Positions 1-7,892 of a stretch of DNA of 12,120 nucleotides are shown piece after piece. The notes beneath the pieces are model-generated. The model searched no databases, was not told where the DNA came from, and was given only the letters and a program-made list of their open reading frames with translations. How positions within the stretch are numbered: position 1 is the first letter of the stretch; every line of letters starts with the position of its first letter. The translations under genes and the position numbers were made by a program. Source of the stretch: Spirochaetia bacterium. Lineage in GTDB: Bacteria > Spirochaetota > UBA12135. Location: positions 1 through 12,120 of the forward strand of contig DNNS01000254.1 of NCBI GenBank assembly GCA_003497555.1. The letters are read 5' to 3'.

Positions 1-75
1 CACGAAGTTCACGAAGGGCGACCTCCTGTCGCCTAAAAAGCCAGTGCGCCTTCGTTAACTTCGTGTCCTTCGTGG
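1..75. repeat. CACGAAG inverted-repeat element (left edge)
   Basis: Positions 1-17 and 49-65 are inverted copies of each other with 16 of 17 bases matching. The unit CACGAAG occurs at 1-7 and 10-16, and its complement CTTCGTG at 59-65 and 68-74. Between the arms lies a perfect 6-bp hairpin, GGCGAC / CTCCT / GTCGCC (17-33). The right arm runs on to about 75, so the left arm probably begins before the window. Short CACGAAG-type intergenic repeats are, from general knowledge, scattered in many bacterial genomes. No coding capacity or transposase is visible, so this is best called a REP- or MITE-like intergenic repeat of unknown function. Confidence 0.7.
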
Positions 76-137
76 TAAAATTCTATTTTCATCGTTTCGA
101 GTGTTCAAGTTGAACATGACGACTCCATGGAAAATAG

Positions 138-153
138 CGTTTACCGGTAAACG
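138..153. repeat. 16-bp perfect palindrome
   Basis: CGTTTACCGGTAAACG equals its own reverse complement over all 16 bases. It is flanked by ATGACG (116-121) and CGTCAT (152-157), which are also complementary. With no loop it is a DNA dyad, such as a binding site for a dimeric protein, rather than a good RNA hairpin. No gene start lies immediately beside it. Confidence 0.6.
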
Positions 154-391
154 TCATCTACTTCGTTGCAACAATTGTGTGAGTTGGTCGCTCCCGGGCA
201 ATCCTGCCCTGCGCGGCACGCCTCACATCGTGTGAGTTTCCTCGTATCTGTTTATCGTCAAACGGCCCGATTTTATAATTTCACCATGTTTCTACGGGGG
301 CATAACGAACCCTATAATTTATCAATGCGGTATTATACACTATTTGTTAAAAAAATATATTTTTAAAACACCCTGTTCTGGGAGCATCAGA

Positions 392-433
392 GCTTCGCGC
401 TGCCCGAAAACACCGGCAGGGTTTACGCGCAGC
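392..433. repeat. GC-rich stem-loop
   Basis: Outer arms 392-399 and 426-433 pair at 7 of 8 positions. Inside, CTGCC (400-404) pairs with GGCAG (415-419) around a 10-base loop; a 6-base bulge (420-425) lies on one side. It sits about 150 nt beyond the stop codon of the RND permease gene. It could protect the 3' end or contribute to termination, but no T-run directly follows the stem on the minus strand. It may equally be a copy of an interspersed repeat. Confidence 0.5.
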
Positions 434-578
434 AAATAAAAACAAATAAACGGTTTATTATGCTTCCGTACGGTTTTTATTGTCAATTTCAAATATTGCC
501 CTTGAACCGACACGATATTATTATTATTTTATTTGATCGTAGAATTTTTTTTACTTGAAACATTTGAGTTCCTGTGCA

Positions 579-3500
579 TCAAGGTATTTGCCCTGCTGTT
601 CTTTCAGAATTCATTTTTAAATCAGACCTGGTTGTTTTACGTAATTCTGTTATGATATGTTTTTCTGTTGTTAAAAACGCCGGAACAAAAAATAATGAAA
701 GCAGGGAAGAAACAATAAGACCGGAAATAACCGTAACCGCAAGAGGCGCCTGCATCCCGGTACCGGGTAACATATTTAATGCTACAGGCAGCATTCCGAA
801 AATAGTAGTGAGGGTTGTGCACAATACGGGCTTTAGCCTGCCGGCTGCCGCCTCAATTATTTCTCTAGCTGTTTTGGCCTGGCCGGAAGCTTCATGCAGT
901 AAAATGGCATTATTTACTACCGTACCGGAAAGAATAATTATACCCAGGCCGCTGAAAAGATTAAGCGAGTGCCCGGTTATAAACAGGGCAGGTACTACCC
1001 CGGCAGGAATCAGGGGTATTGATAATAATACGGCAAGAGGTTCGACTGCCGAACGCATACTGGCCGCAAGAAACATATAAACAAACAATATCGATAAAAC
1101 AAGCGCCAGTACGGTTTCCCTGAAATTTTGGGCAAGTTCTTCAGCCTGATCATCACGTACCGGCTGAAAAGAAGAATTTACTGCAGCGGCGAGTTCTATA
1201 ATTTTTTTCATCTGTACAGCGTTAATATTCCGCCTGTCTTGCTCCTGACCGAATGTTATTCGGATAATATTCCTGCCGTCTTTTCTGCGCAGGGCAGCAT
1301 GGCCGTTTGTCCGTTTTATTTCTGTAAATAAATCAAGCGGCAGCAGCAGACCGTTTTCACTTTTTACTCTTAAACTGCCTGCAGCTTTATGGGTATCTTC
1401 CGGATGCAGACTTATATGTATCGGAATTTCCTGTCCGGGAAAATACATAAGTCCGGAGTTTTTCCCTTCCAGCGCTGTACGTAATGTATCGGCAGTATCT
1501 TTGGCATTAATACCGAGTCCCGCTGCCAAGCTGCGGTTAAATATAATGTGTATTTCTCCGCGTTCCAGGTCATAGTCGGATTGCGCCTGAATTTTAATTT
1601 CTTTCATTCTGCTGATTAACAGTTCCGCAGCCTGCCGGCTTTTTTCACGGCTATCCGTATAAAATTCCAGATAATTATTTTTATTGCCCTGTATAATATC
1701 TCCGGCCGGGCCGTATTCCCTGCAGATGAAAAACTTAATGCCGGAGCCGGAAAGTCTGTCTATAAGCTCCTGCTCGGCATCGGCTGCCTCTTTTACTCCT
1801 GAACAGAAAAACTTAAGATAGCCGTAATGAGTCCCTTTTTTTTCAATATCGTCAAAAGTATTTTCCTCCCGGCCGGCTCCGGCCAGGGCGGTCAGTATTC
1901 CCGTCTTGTGTGAAAATATTTCTGTTATGGATGAAACAATACTGCCGGTGCGTTCCAGGCTTGTACCTTGCGGAAGAAGCAAATCCGCCTTGAGTATCAG
2001 GGAAGGCGGTTCCGGCAGCAATTCTTTTTTCAGAAAAAATGCGCAAGCCAGGGAAATTACCGCCAGTAAAGGATAAAGCAGGAACCATTTTTTTTTATGC
2101 AATAAAAATTTACCAAGGAGTTTTTTATAAAAATTTTCAAATCCGCTAAATCGGGCGGAATTTACATTTTCTTTTTGTTTGTGTTTTTTTTCCCGTCCGG
2201 AAAAACTGTAATCAGGCAAAGAAGCCATAAAAACCGGCAGGCCGCACAGGGAAACAAACATGGAGGCCAGCAGGGTAAAGCAGACCGCACAGGCAAGTTC
2301 ACGGAAAAAATCGGCACCCAGGCCTTTTATAAAAACCAGAGGCAGAAAAACAATAAGAGATGTGACTGTAGATGCCGTTACAGCCGATTCTGATTTCTGC
2401 GCTCCTGATAAAACCGCATTCCGGGTTTTATGGGACAAACGGCTTTGCACTGCTTCACATACAATTATTGAATTATCAAGCGCCATGCCGACTGCAATGC
2501 AAAGACCGCCTATGGTCATGATGTTAAGTGTGGCTCCGGTAAAAAAAAATCCCAGGCAGGCGCAGGCCAGGGAAACAGGGATACTGGCGCTTACCAGCAG
2601 AGGCAGGGTAAAGCTTCGGAAAAAAAACCATAACACGGCAAAAGAAGCAATGCCCCCAAGCAGGGCGCTGGCTGCGAGACCGCGCAGAGAAATAATTATT
2701 TCCCCGGCCTCTTCATAAATAATTGCAGGCCGGCAGATTTTTACATCAAGCTCCCGGGCAATTTTCCGGCAGGCTGCAGTCAGTTCCATGGGATTTTTTC
2801 CCGGTTCCCTGTAAATTTCCAGCAGTACCTGTTCGCGGTTCCCGATAAAAACCATACTCTGCTGTTTTTTAAATTCATAATTAACATCAGCAATATCGGA
2901 AAGCAAAACCGGACGGCCGTTTTTGTACGCCACTGCTGCAGAACGCAGATCGTGCAGGGTACGGAATTCGCCGTCAAGACGCACGGTATATTCGTAATTT
3001 CCCTGCTGTACAATTCCGGCGGAAGACCCGCTGTTGGCGCTGCGGATGATTTCCGGAAGTTCTGCCAAATCTATCCGGCAGGAAGCCAGGGCATCCATTT
3101 TAACTGCAATGCGTATTTCTTTTTCATGTCCGCCGGAAAGGCCGGCCCGGGCAACTCCCGGAGCGCGTTCAAACAAACCGCGTATATTTTTTTCCATATA
3201 ACCGCGTAAATCAAGTTCAGGCATTACCGGAGAAAATGCTATGATTACAGATGGTTTTGACTGCGGATTATAGCGGTAAACCCGCGGTCTTTGGGCATCT
3301 TCAGGCAAAAGATTAATACAGGAGTCGATTTTATCGCGAACATCGGATACAGCCTGTTCCGGTTCGGTCTGCCGGGAAAACCTGGCGCTTATTACAGAAT
3401 ATTCATCTACCGATGAAGCGCGCAGGGATACAAGTCCGGGAGATGCAGAAATACTTTCTTCCAGCAGTCTGGTTATACGGGATTCAATTTCGCGGCAGCC

Positions 3501-3662
3501 GGATCCCGGGTAGCGGGTTACAACGGTAATGTGCGGAACAGCAACAGCCGGCAGCAGGGATAAATCGGTACGAAGAACAGTAATAATTCCGCAGACCAGC
3601 AGGCCGAGCAGAATCATGTATACCGCAACCGGGTTGGAAAGCGCCTGTTTTGAGATGCCCAT
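579..3662 (-). CDS. RND-family efflux permease (AcrB/HAE type)
   Basis: A 1027-residue inner-membrane pump subunit that would use the proton gradient to expel substrates through the adaptor and TolC-like channel encoded upstream. It has the usual RND length and duplicated plan: TM1 at about 13-32, a large periplasmic loop to about 325, TM2-TM6 at about 328-480, TM7 near 525-545, a second periplasmic loop to about 845, and TM8-TM12 at about 850-995. The TM4 motif reads GMALDNSIIVCE, keeping one acidic residue (Asp396) with Asn397 where AcrB has a second Asp. In TM10 the AcrB lysine position is Asn in VVNNAILL (917-918), as in many pumps of the DN/NN subgroup. The ATG lies 2 nt after the upstream stop (TGATCATG) with no clear Shine-Dalgarno, suggesting translational coupling. 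The substrate cannot be read from the sequence. Confidence 0.95.
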   Translation of the reverse strand: MGISKQALSNPVAVYMILLGLLVCGIITVLRTDLSLLPAVAVPHITVVTRYPGSGCREIESRITRLLEESISASPGLVSLRASSVDEYSVISARFSRQTEPEQAVSDVRDKIDSCINLLPEDAQRPRVYRYNPQSKPSVIIAFSPVMPELDLRGYMEKNIRGLFERAPGVARAGLSGGHEKEIRIAVKMDALASCRIDLAELPEIIRSANSGSSAGIVQQGNYEYTVRLDGEFRTLHDLRSAAVAYKNGRPVLLSDIADVNYEFKKQQSMVFIGNREQVLLEIYREPGKNPMELTAACRKIARELDVKICRPAIIYEEAGEIIISLRGLAASALLGGIASFAVLWFFFRSFTLPLLVSASIPVSLACACLGFFFTGATLNIMTIGGLCIAVGMALDNSIIVCEAVQSRLSHKTRNAVLSGAQKSESAVTASTVTSLIVFLPLVFIKGLGADFFRELACAVCFTLLASMFVSLCGLPVFMASLPDYSFSGREKKHKQKENVNSARFSGFENFYKKLLGKFLLHKKKWFLLYPLLAVISLACAFFLKKELLPEPPSLILKADLLLPQGTSLERTGSIVSSITEIFSHKTGILTALAGAGREENTFDDIEKKGTHYGYLKFFCSGVKEAADAEQELIDRLSGSGIKFFICREYGPAGDIIQGNKNNYLEFYTDSREKSRQAAELLISRMKEIKIQAQSDYDLERGEIHIIFNRSLAAGLGINAKDTADTLRTALEGKNSGLMYFPGQEIPIHISLHPEDTHKAAGSLRVKSENGLLLPLDLFTEIKRTNGHAALRRKDGRNIIRITFGQEQDRRNINAVQMKKIIELAAAVNSSFQPVRDDQAEELAQNFRETVLALVLSILFVYMFLAASMRSAVEPLAVLLSIPLIPAGVVPALFITGHSLNLFSGLGIIILSGTVVNNAILLHEASGQAKTAREIIEAAAGRLKPVLCTTLTTIFGMLPVALNMLPGTGMQAPLAVTVISGLIVSSLLSLFFVPAFLTTEKHIITELRKTTRSDLKMNSERTAGQIP

Positions 3663-3664
3663 GA

Positions 3665-5044
3665 TCAGGTCTGAAAATAAAAAATATAGTCATCCGGCAT
3701 GGAGTTTTCATCAGCATCTGTTACCCCGCCTGTTCCGCCCTGTACGGTTAATTTGTATACATTATCTGCAGAGAGTCCGTAAAGATCAATACGCAGAATC
3801 GAGCCGTCTGTTAATAAAAAATCCGCAATTCCGGCTCCATAGGAACCTGTACCGGAAACTCTTTGAATTGAACAGGCATTTACAGCCGTACTTTCCAGAA
3901 CAGCCCTGGAAAAATAAAGCAGCAGTGAATAATTTGCACTGCCTAGGGCGATGATTTCATTTTGCTGCAGGGAAACGCCTGCTGTATCTGTAATATTGGT
4001 AACGGCAAGATTGCTCGAATTTACCCCGCTGATTACAAAATTGGCGGTAAACGCATTCTGCATGGCATGGCCGAAAAGATCTAAAACTCCGGAGCTGATA
4101 TTTATACGGTAATTCTCTCCGTTTTGAAAATACGAAGACGGAATAAAACAGGCGGTGTATTCGTTTTGCCAGCTCCAGTGCCCTGCGGCCGAAGGCGATA
4201 AAACCGTACGTTCTTCAAGAGTATTTTTGGCTACCGCTTCACTCATGGTTATAATGATTGATTCGTTTTTTTCCAGTCCGTAGGCTGTTTGGCCGCTGCA
4301 AATTTTTATTCCCGAACCGGATATTACAGAAACCAGTTCCGGCGGAGTAAAATCGTTACCGGTATAGAAAAATACCGTACGTTTAGCCATGGTTTTCCGG
4401 TTTGCGGCCGCAAGATTTTCAAGTGAAAAAATATATTTTTTACCCTGCGGAAGATTACGGTAAAAAATCATACGGATATTTTTACCGCTCATTTCCGAAA
4501 CCAGGTAATGATCAGCAAAAGGCGCGAAAGTACAGGCGCTGCGGAATGCTTCAACAGCAACCGGGGTATTGAAAATCACCGAGAGCTCGCCGGTTTCAGG
4601 GCTAATACTTCCCTGGGACGGGGTTATTGATATGATTTCAGGAACCAGGACATTACCGGCAACTTTAAAGCGCAGAATAAAATTTTCTGTCAGATCGTTT
4701 CCGCTTTTATCTTCAGCTCCGCTGCCAACGGTAAAAACGCAGGACGAACCGGGATCAAGAATTTTCTCCGGAGTAAAAGTCATTTCTTTTTCATCTTTCC
4801 AGTTAAAAAGTCCGTTTACTTCGGCTGTTCCGCATAAAAGAGAAGTATTTTTTTCCACAGTCAGGGTCTGCATGGATTCGCTGAAAATTATTTTAATCTG
4901 CGTATTCTCTGCACAGTCTGCTGCTTCACAGAGAGGTTCTGAAGTGCTTACTTTCGGCATTTCCAGATCAAGCAGGCGGCTGCAGGATACCAGCAGCAAG
5001 ATCGCGGTAATTTCAGGGAATGGTTTTAAAAACATAATTTGCAT
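3665..5044 (-). CDS. Ig-like (SbsA/Big_5) domain lipoprotein, pump-proximal paralogue
   Basis: A predicted exported lipoprotein of 459 residues. The N-terminal hydrophobic stretch ends in a lipobox, LLVSC, with Cys21. The rest is beta-rich and reads as about four Ig-like modules at roughly 35-128, 132-230, 233-340 and 345-459. They carry typical Big_5 hallmarks: the VIFNTPV/IIFSESM strand, a TFTP strand, and a GN(x)L or D..N.M turn before a final F.F strand. It overlaps the preceding gene by 32 nt, or 23 nt if Met4 is used; the Shine-Dalgarno is weak for both. The RND permease starts 2 nt after its stop. Family members are usually surface or periplasmic adhesion or spacer proteins. A role as an accessory piece of this efflux machine is inferred from operon position only. 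Confidence 0.85.
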   Translation of the reverse strand: MQIMFLKPFPEITAILLLVSCSRLLDLEMPKVSTSEPLCEAADCAENTQIKIIFSESMQTLTVEKNTSLLCGTAEVNGLFNWKDEKEMTFTPEKILDPGSSCVFTVGSGAEDKSGNDLTENFILRFKVAGNVLVPEIISITPSQGSISPETGELSVIFNTPVAVEAFRSACTFAPFADHYLVSEMSGKNIRMIFYRNLPQGKKYIFSLENLAAANRKTMAKRTVFFYTGNDFTPPELVSVISGSGIKICSGQTAYGLEKNESIIITMSEAVAKNTLEERTVLSPSAAGHWSWQNEYTACFIPSSYFQNGENYRINISSGVLDLFGHAMQNAFTANFVISGVNSSNLAVTNITDTAGVSLQQNEIIALGSANYSLLLYFSRAVLESTAVNACSIQRVSGTGSYGAGIADFLLTDGSILRIDLYGLSADNVYKLTVQGGTGGVTDADENSMPDDYIFYFQT

Positions 5045-6518
5045 CTTCGCTCATATAATTACCAAGCTCATCTGCGGCTCCGGAAATTCCGCCTCTTACA
5101 GTTAAACGGTAATAATAATTGGTGCCCAAAGCTCCAAGCTTAAGCAGACAGTCGTTCCCGCCGGTCCAGGAGATCCCGGTAATGGTACCCTCGCAGCCGG
5201 CTTCACCGCTTCCGGCAAAACGCAGAATGGATGAACTGCCCTGTATGCTGGCCTGATTCATATTGGCTGCAGAAGGTACGCTGAATTCAAGATGCAGGGT
5301 TAATAAACTCAGTCCGGCAAGCGGCCTGGTATTACAGACGGTTTTTGACCATAAAACATTATCATCATAGACCCTTAATTCCGGAGGGCTGGAATCAGGA
5401 GCGTTAAAAACAAGGTAATACCGTTTATCAATACCGGTTTCGGTTCCGCGGCTGTCTTTACAGGTTGCGGAAAGAATCAGGGAAAGCGCTGACGGAAATT
5501 TTTCGCGCGGAGTAAAAACTATCTTGAATCCCTCATTATCGTATGCGGTTGCCGAAGAACCTTCCGTATAGGGATTAAAAGACAGGGAGTTTTCAAAACT
5601 TGCAAGATCAATGTCGCGGTTAAAATGAAATACAATTGAAGATACGGATGATAAATTTTCAGCTTCTTCGGCAAGATAGCGCTGCGAAACCGGCAGAAGC
5701 GCATTTCCCTGTTCATATATACCAAGCAGTCCGGGAATGTCTTCTTTTGTGCCCCTGCGGAAACCGGCGCTGAATTCTTTTTCAAGATTATAGCCGTCTA
5801 AACTGCCGGCGTTTTTTTTTATTAAAATCCTGCACTCTGCCAGCCAGGGTATATCTGTTTGCGGACGAAAAACCAGACAATCATCGGCAGGCCAGGAAAA
5901 AATTCCGGCAGAGGACGGAGAAAAGAAAAACGCCGTTTCCGATGCCGGCCGGTTCATGGCGCGCGAAAACTTAACACTGATTTCAGGACGTATCTGATCA
6001 ATAACAGAACCGTCAGCCGGAGATACCGAAATAACCGAAGGGAAATTTCCCGCGCTGCCGGTGGTAAAACACGATAAATAATTTTTTGTCAGCCTGGAGC
6101 CGTGTTTATTCAGAGCTTCGCGCTTTATTTCCACAAAATATTTCAGGCCGTAAAGTAGAGCTTCGTCCGGTATAAAGCGCAGGGTATTTTCTTCCCAGGA
6201 AAATGCGCCTTTTACGGCATTTCCCTGCCGGGAAAGGGTGAAAGCGCTCTCTGCAGACTGATAATTCATTTCTTCGGAAAAAAGAATCACCACCTGCACT
6301 GATGGAGAAACTTCTGTCTGGCTGTCTGAAGGAGATATGTCCGTAATTTCGGGAACAGTTATTTCCAGGGGATTGCGTGAACAGGCGTAAAATAACAGAC
6401 AGCCGGAAATATACCTGCAGGTATGTTTAATAAAGCGGCGAAAAAATGCGGAACGGAGCGGAAGAACCCGTTGTGCTGTGTTTTTAATCATTTTGACAGT
6501 TCGGCAGAAACCCGGCAT
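5013..6518 (-). CDS. Ig-like (SbsA/Big_5) domain lipoprotein, adaptor-proximal paralogue
   Basis: A predicted lipoprotein of 501 residues. A basic N-terminus (RRFIKHTCR) precedes a short hydrophobic run and the lipobox-like LLFYAC with Cys46. Start 6518 is chosen because AAGGA lies 9 nt upstream; the internal Met10 (6491) has no such site. About four Ig-like modules follow, at roughly 52-153, 158-256, 262-372 and 375-501. The first two show classic Big_5 features such as ITDISPSD, VVILFSEEMN, FSW and LRFIPDEAL. The C-terminal module resembles that of the next gene (YYRLTVRGG versus VYKLTVQGG, then D..GN.M..D..Y.F.T), so the two are probably diverged tandem duplicates. It follows the adaptor gene after 51 nt and overlaps the next gene. 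Function is unknown; an envelope or scaffolding role is possible. Confidence 0.85.
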   Translation of the reverse strand: MPGFCRTVKMIKNTAQRVLPLRSAFFRRFIKHTCRYISGCLLFYACSRNPLEITVPEITDISPSDSQTEVSPSVQVVILFSEEMNYQSAESAFTLSRQGNAVKGAFSWEENTLRFIPDEALLYGLKYFVEIKREALNKHGSRLTKNYLSCFTTGSAGNFPSVISVSPADGSVIDQIRPEISVKFSRAMNRPASETAFFFSPSSAGIFSWPADDCLVFRPQTDIPWLAECRILIKKNAGSLDGYNLEKEFSAGFRRGTKEDIPGLLGIYEQGNALLPVSQRYLAEEAENLSSVSSIVFHFNRDIDLASFENSLSFNPYTEGSSATAYDNEGFKIVFTPREKFPSALSLILSATCKDSRGTETGIDKRYYLVFNAPDSSPPELRVYDDNVLWSKTVCNTRPLAGLSLLTLHLEFSVPSAANMNQASIQGSSSILRFAGSGEAGCEGTITGISWTGGNDCLLKLGALGTNYYYRLTVRGGISGAADELGNYMSEDANYVFKTIP

Positions 6519-6535
6519 TTTTCTGATTCCTTTTT

Positions 6536-6557
6536 AAAATAAATATTCATTTATTTT
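6536..6557. repeat. AT-rich hairpin in the adaptor/Ig-lipoprotein gap
   Basis: Nine perfectly complementary bases (6536-6544 and 6549-6557) flank a 4-base loop. It occupies the only sizeable gap inside the six-gene operon, just upstream of the AAGGA ribosome-binding site of the first Ig-like lipoprotein gene. It may modulate mRNA processing or read-through, but an all-A/T stem is weak and could arise by chance. Confidence 0.4.
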
Positions 6558-6569
6558 TTTATTAACCTG

Positions 6570-7892
6570 TTATAATTCACGCAAAAAACTCATGCCATCA
6601 GACAGCAGTTCTGTTTTTTCTGCGGCAATTTCTTCCCGGCTGCTTAACCCTCCGGTTATTTCCAGATAATCATGATCGCGCATGCCGGTTTCAACCGTGC
6701 GCCTTACCAGAGTATTGCCGTTTACCACAAAAACATCTCCTTGTCCGGTATTTTTCTGAATCAGGCAGCCGGCAGGAATCAACAGGCTTTTATTTTTTTT
6801 CCCGGAATAAATACGGCAGCTTACATACATGCCCGGCCGGAAAAGCTGCGCCCGGTCATAATACAGAACTTTACATTCAATACTGCGCGAATCCGCATCG
6901 GCCACCGGATTAATAAGATCAACGCGTCCGGAAAATTTTTTTCCGGGATAAGCGCTGCTTTCAAACTCGGCCATGGCTCCCCTGCGCAGAAAAGAAATTT
7001 TATTTTCATTTACCGGCAGCGAAATATGCACCCGCGTCTGATCTATTATTACAAACAAGGTCTGTTCCGGACGCGCTTCTTCGCCGTTTTCGGCATTGCG
7101 CATGGCAATAATACCGGGACGGGGAGCCCGTATTGTGCACTCGTCTAAAAGCAGCGCATTCGCCTCATGCAGCATACGTGATTTTTTCAGATTGGCCTCT
7201 GCGGCCTCGCACTCTGCTTTTTCCATACACGTATTGATCATTACCAGCAGCCGGTGTTTTTCCGCCTGATTCTGCGGTACCGGAATATTTTCTGCAGCCA
7301 GATCTTCATCGCTATAACCCTTTGACTGCATACGGTAATCCGCCCGCGCCTGCTCCAGGCTGATCAGGGAAGTCTCATACTCGGTACGCAGATTTTCCAG
7401 TTTTTCCCTGGTAATTCCTCCGGCGGAAAAAAGTTCCGTATTGTTTGATAAAATGCGGGAAATATTGGCAAACACCAGTTCTTTTTCGCGTATAACGCTT
7501 TTGGCTTTTTCCAGGGCTAACAGCGCTACTTCTGCCTGACGGCAGGCATTTTTATAACGTGCTGCTGAAAGTTCAAGAGCGGCTTCGGCCTGCATAATTT
7601 CAGCCCCGATTCTGCGCTTTTCTATTTCCAGCGGAAGTTTTTCAATTTCGGCAAGTATTTCGCCTGTTTCTGCACGCTCTCCCGGGCGTTTGTAAACTGC
7701 GCCCAGGCGGCCGGATATTTTTGACGATACTGCTGCTTTTTCAAACCAGGAAACCGTACCCGGGCCTTCAATGTATTCGGCCAGCATTTTTTCTTCCGGT
7801 TGAATGATTTTGACGCGCTGCAGTTCCGGATGCATACGGTCTTTGGGCCGACAGCAAAAAAGCAGTAAAATATAAAAAATTAAATATTTCAT
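6570..7892 (-). CDS. RND efflux periplasmic adaptor lipoprotein (AcrA/HlyD family)
   Basis: A 440-residue membrane-fusion protein that would bridge the RND permease and the TolC-like channel. The very short hydrophobic N-terminus ends in LLLFCC (Cys13/Cys14), so it is probably lipid-anchored like AcrA. The first half of the lipoyl-like domain lies at about 48-90 (VSSKISGRLGAVYKRPGE, ending ILAEIE). A long alpha-helical hairpin rich in Glu, Ala and Lys runs at about 92-245. The second lipoyl half follows (LDECTIRAPRPGIIAMRNAENGEE split around 250-272), then the beta-barrel at about 286-365 (NPVADADSRSIEC, FRPGMYVSCRI) and a membrane-proximal domain to the end. Its ATG overlaps the stop codon of the TolC gene (ATGA, 4 nt), so the two are translationally coupled. 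The partner permease gene is separated from it by two lipoprotein genes, an unusual order. Confidence 0.93.
   Translation of the reverse strand: MKYLIFYILLLFCCRPKDRMHPELQRVKIIQPEEKMLAEYIEGPGTVSWFEKAAVSSKISGRLGAVYKRPGERAETGEILAEIEKLPLEIEKRRIGAEIMQAEAALELSAARYKNACRQAEVALLALEKAKSVIREKELVFANISRILSNNTELFSAGGITREKLENLRTEYETSLISLEQARADYRMQSKGYSDEDLAAENIPVPQNQAEKHRLLVMINTCMEKAECEAAEANLKKSRMLHEANALLLDECTIRAPRPGIIAMRNAENGEEARPEQTLFVIIDQTRVHISLPVNENKISFLRRGAMAEFESSAYPGKKFSGRVDLINPVADADSRSIECKVLYYDRAQLFRPGMYVSCRIYSGKKNKSLLIPAGCLIQKNTGQGDVFVVNGNTLVRRTVETGMRDHDYLEITGGLSSREEIAAEKTELLSDGMSFLREL

Larger units (their letters stand above)
76..578. other. Intergenic region with several dyads, no convincing gene
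   Basis: No open frame here has a ribosome-binding site plus protein-like composition; the 66-codon frame at 166-366 runs straight through hairpin sequences and is probably spurious. Dyads seen are GTTCAA-G-TTGAAC (103-115), a 16-bp perfect palindrome (138-153), GGGCA/TGCCC (196-209), CTCACA/TGTGAG (222-236) and a larger stem-loop (392-433). From about 435 to 578 the DNA becomes AT-rich. The minus-strand operon ends at 579, so its 3' untranslated region and terminator must lie here, but no stem followed by a run of T on the minus strand was found close to its end. Confidence 0.6.

Noticed and set aside
1..75. CRISPR array or insertion-sequence end
   Set aside because: The CACGAAG units are too short and irregularly spaced for CRISPR repeats, and no transposase or Cas gene lies in the window.
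166..366. 66-codon plus-strand open frame in the left intergenic region
   Set aside because: There is no ribosome-binding site, it runs through several hairpins, and its translation shows no domain-like pattern.
550..570. ACTTGAAACATTTGAGT dyad as a terminator of the minus-strand operon
   Set aside because: Two of the seven pairs are G-T wobbles, and on the minus strand the stem is followed by A residues rather than T.
574..1080. 168-codon plus-strand open frame antisense to the permease gene
   Set aside because: It lies wholly opposite a well-supported RND coding region and has no recognisable protein features.
4569..5105. 178-codon plus-strand open frame antisense to the Ig-like lipoprotein genes
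   Set aside because: It is opposite two supported genes and across their overlap, with no start signal and no family resemblance.
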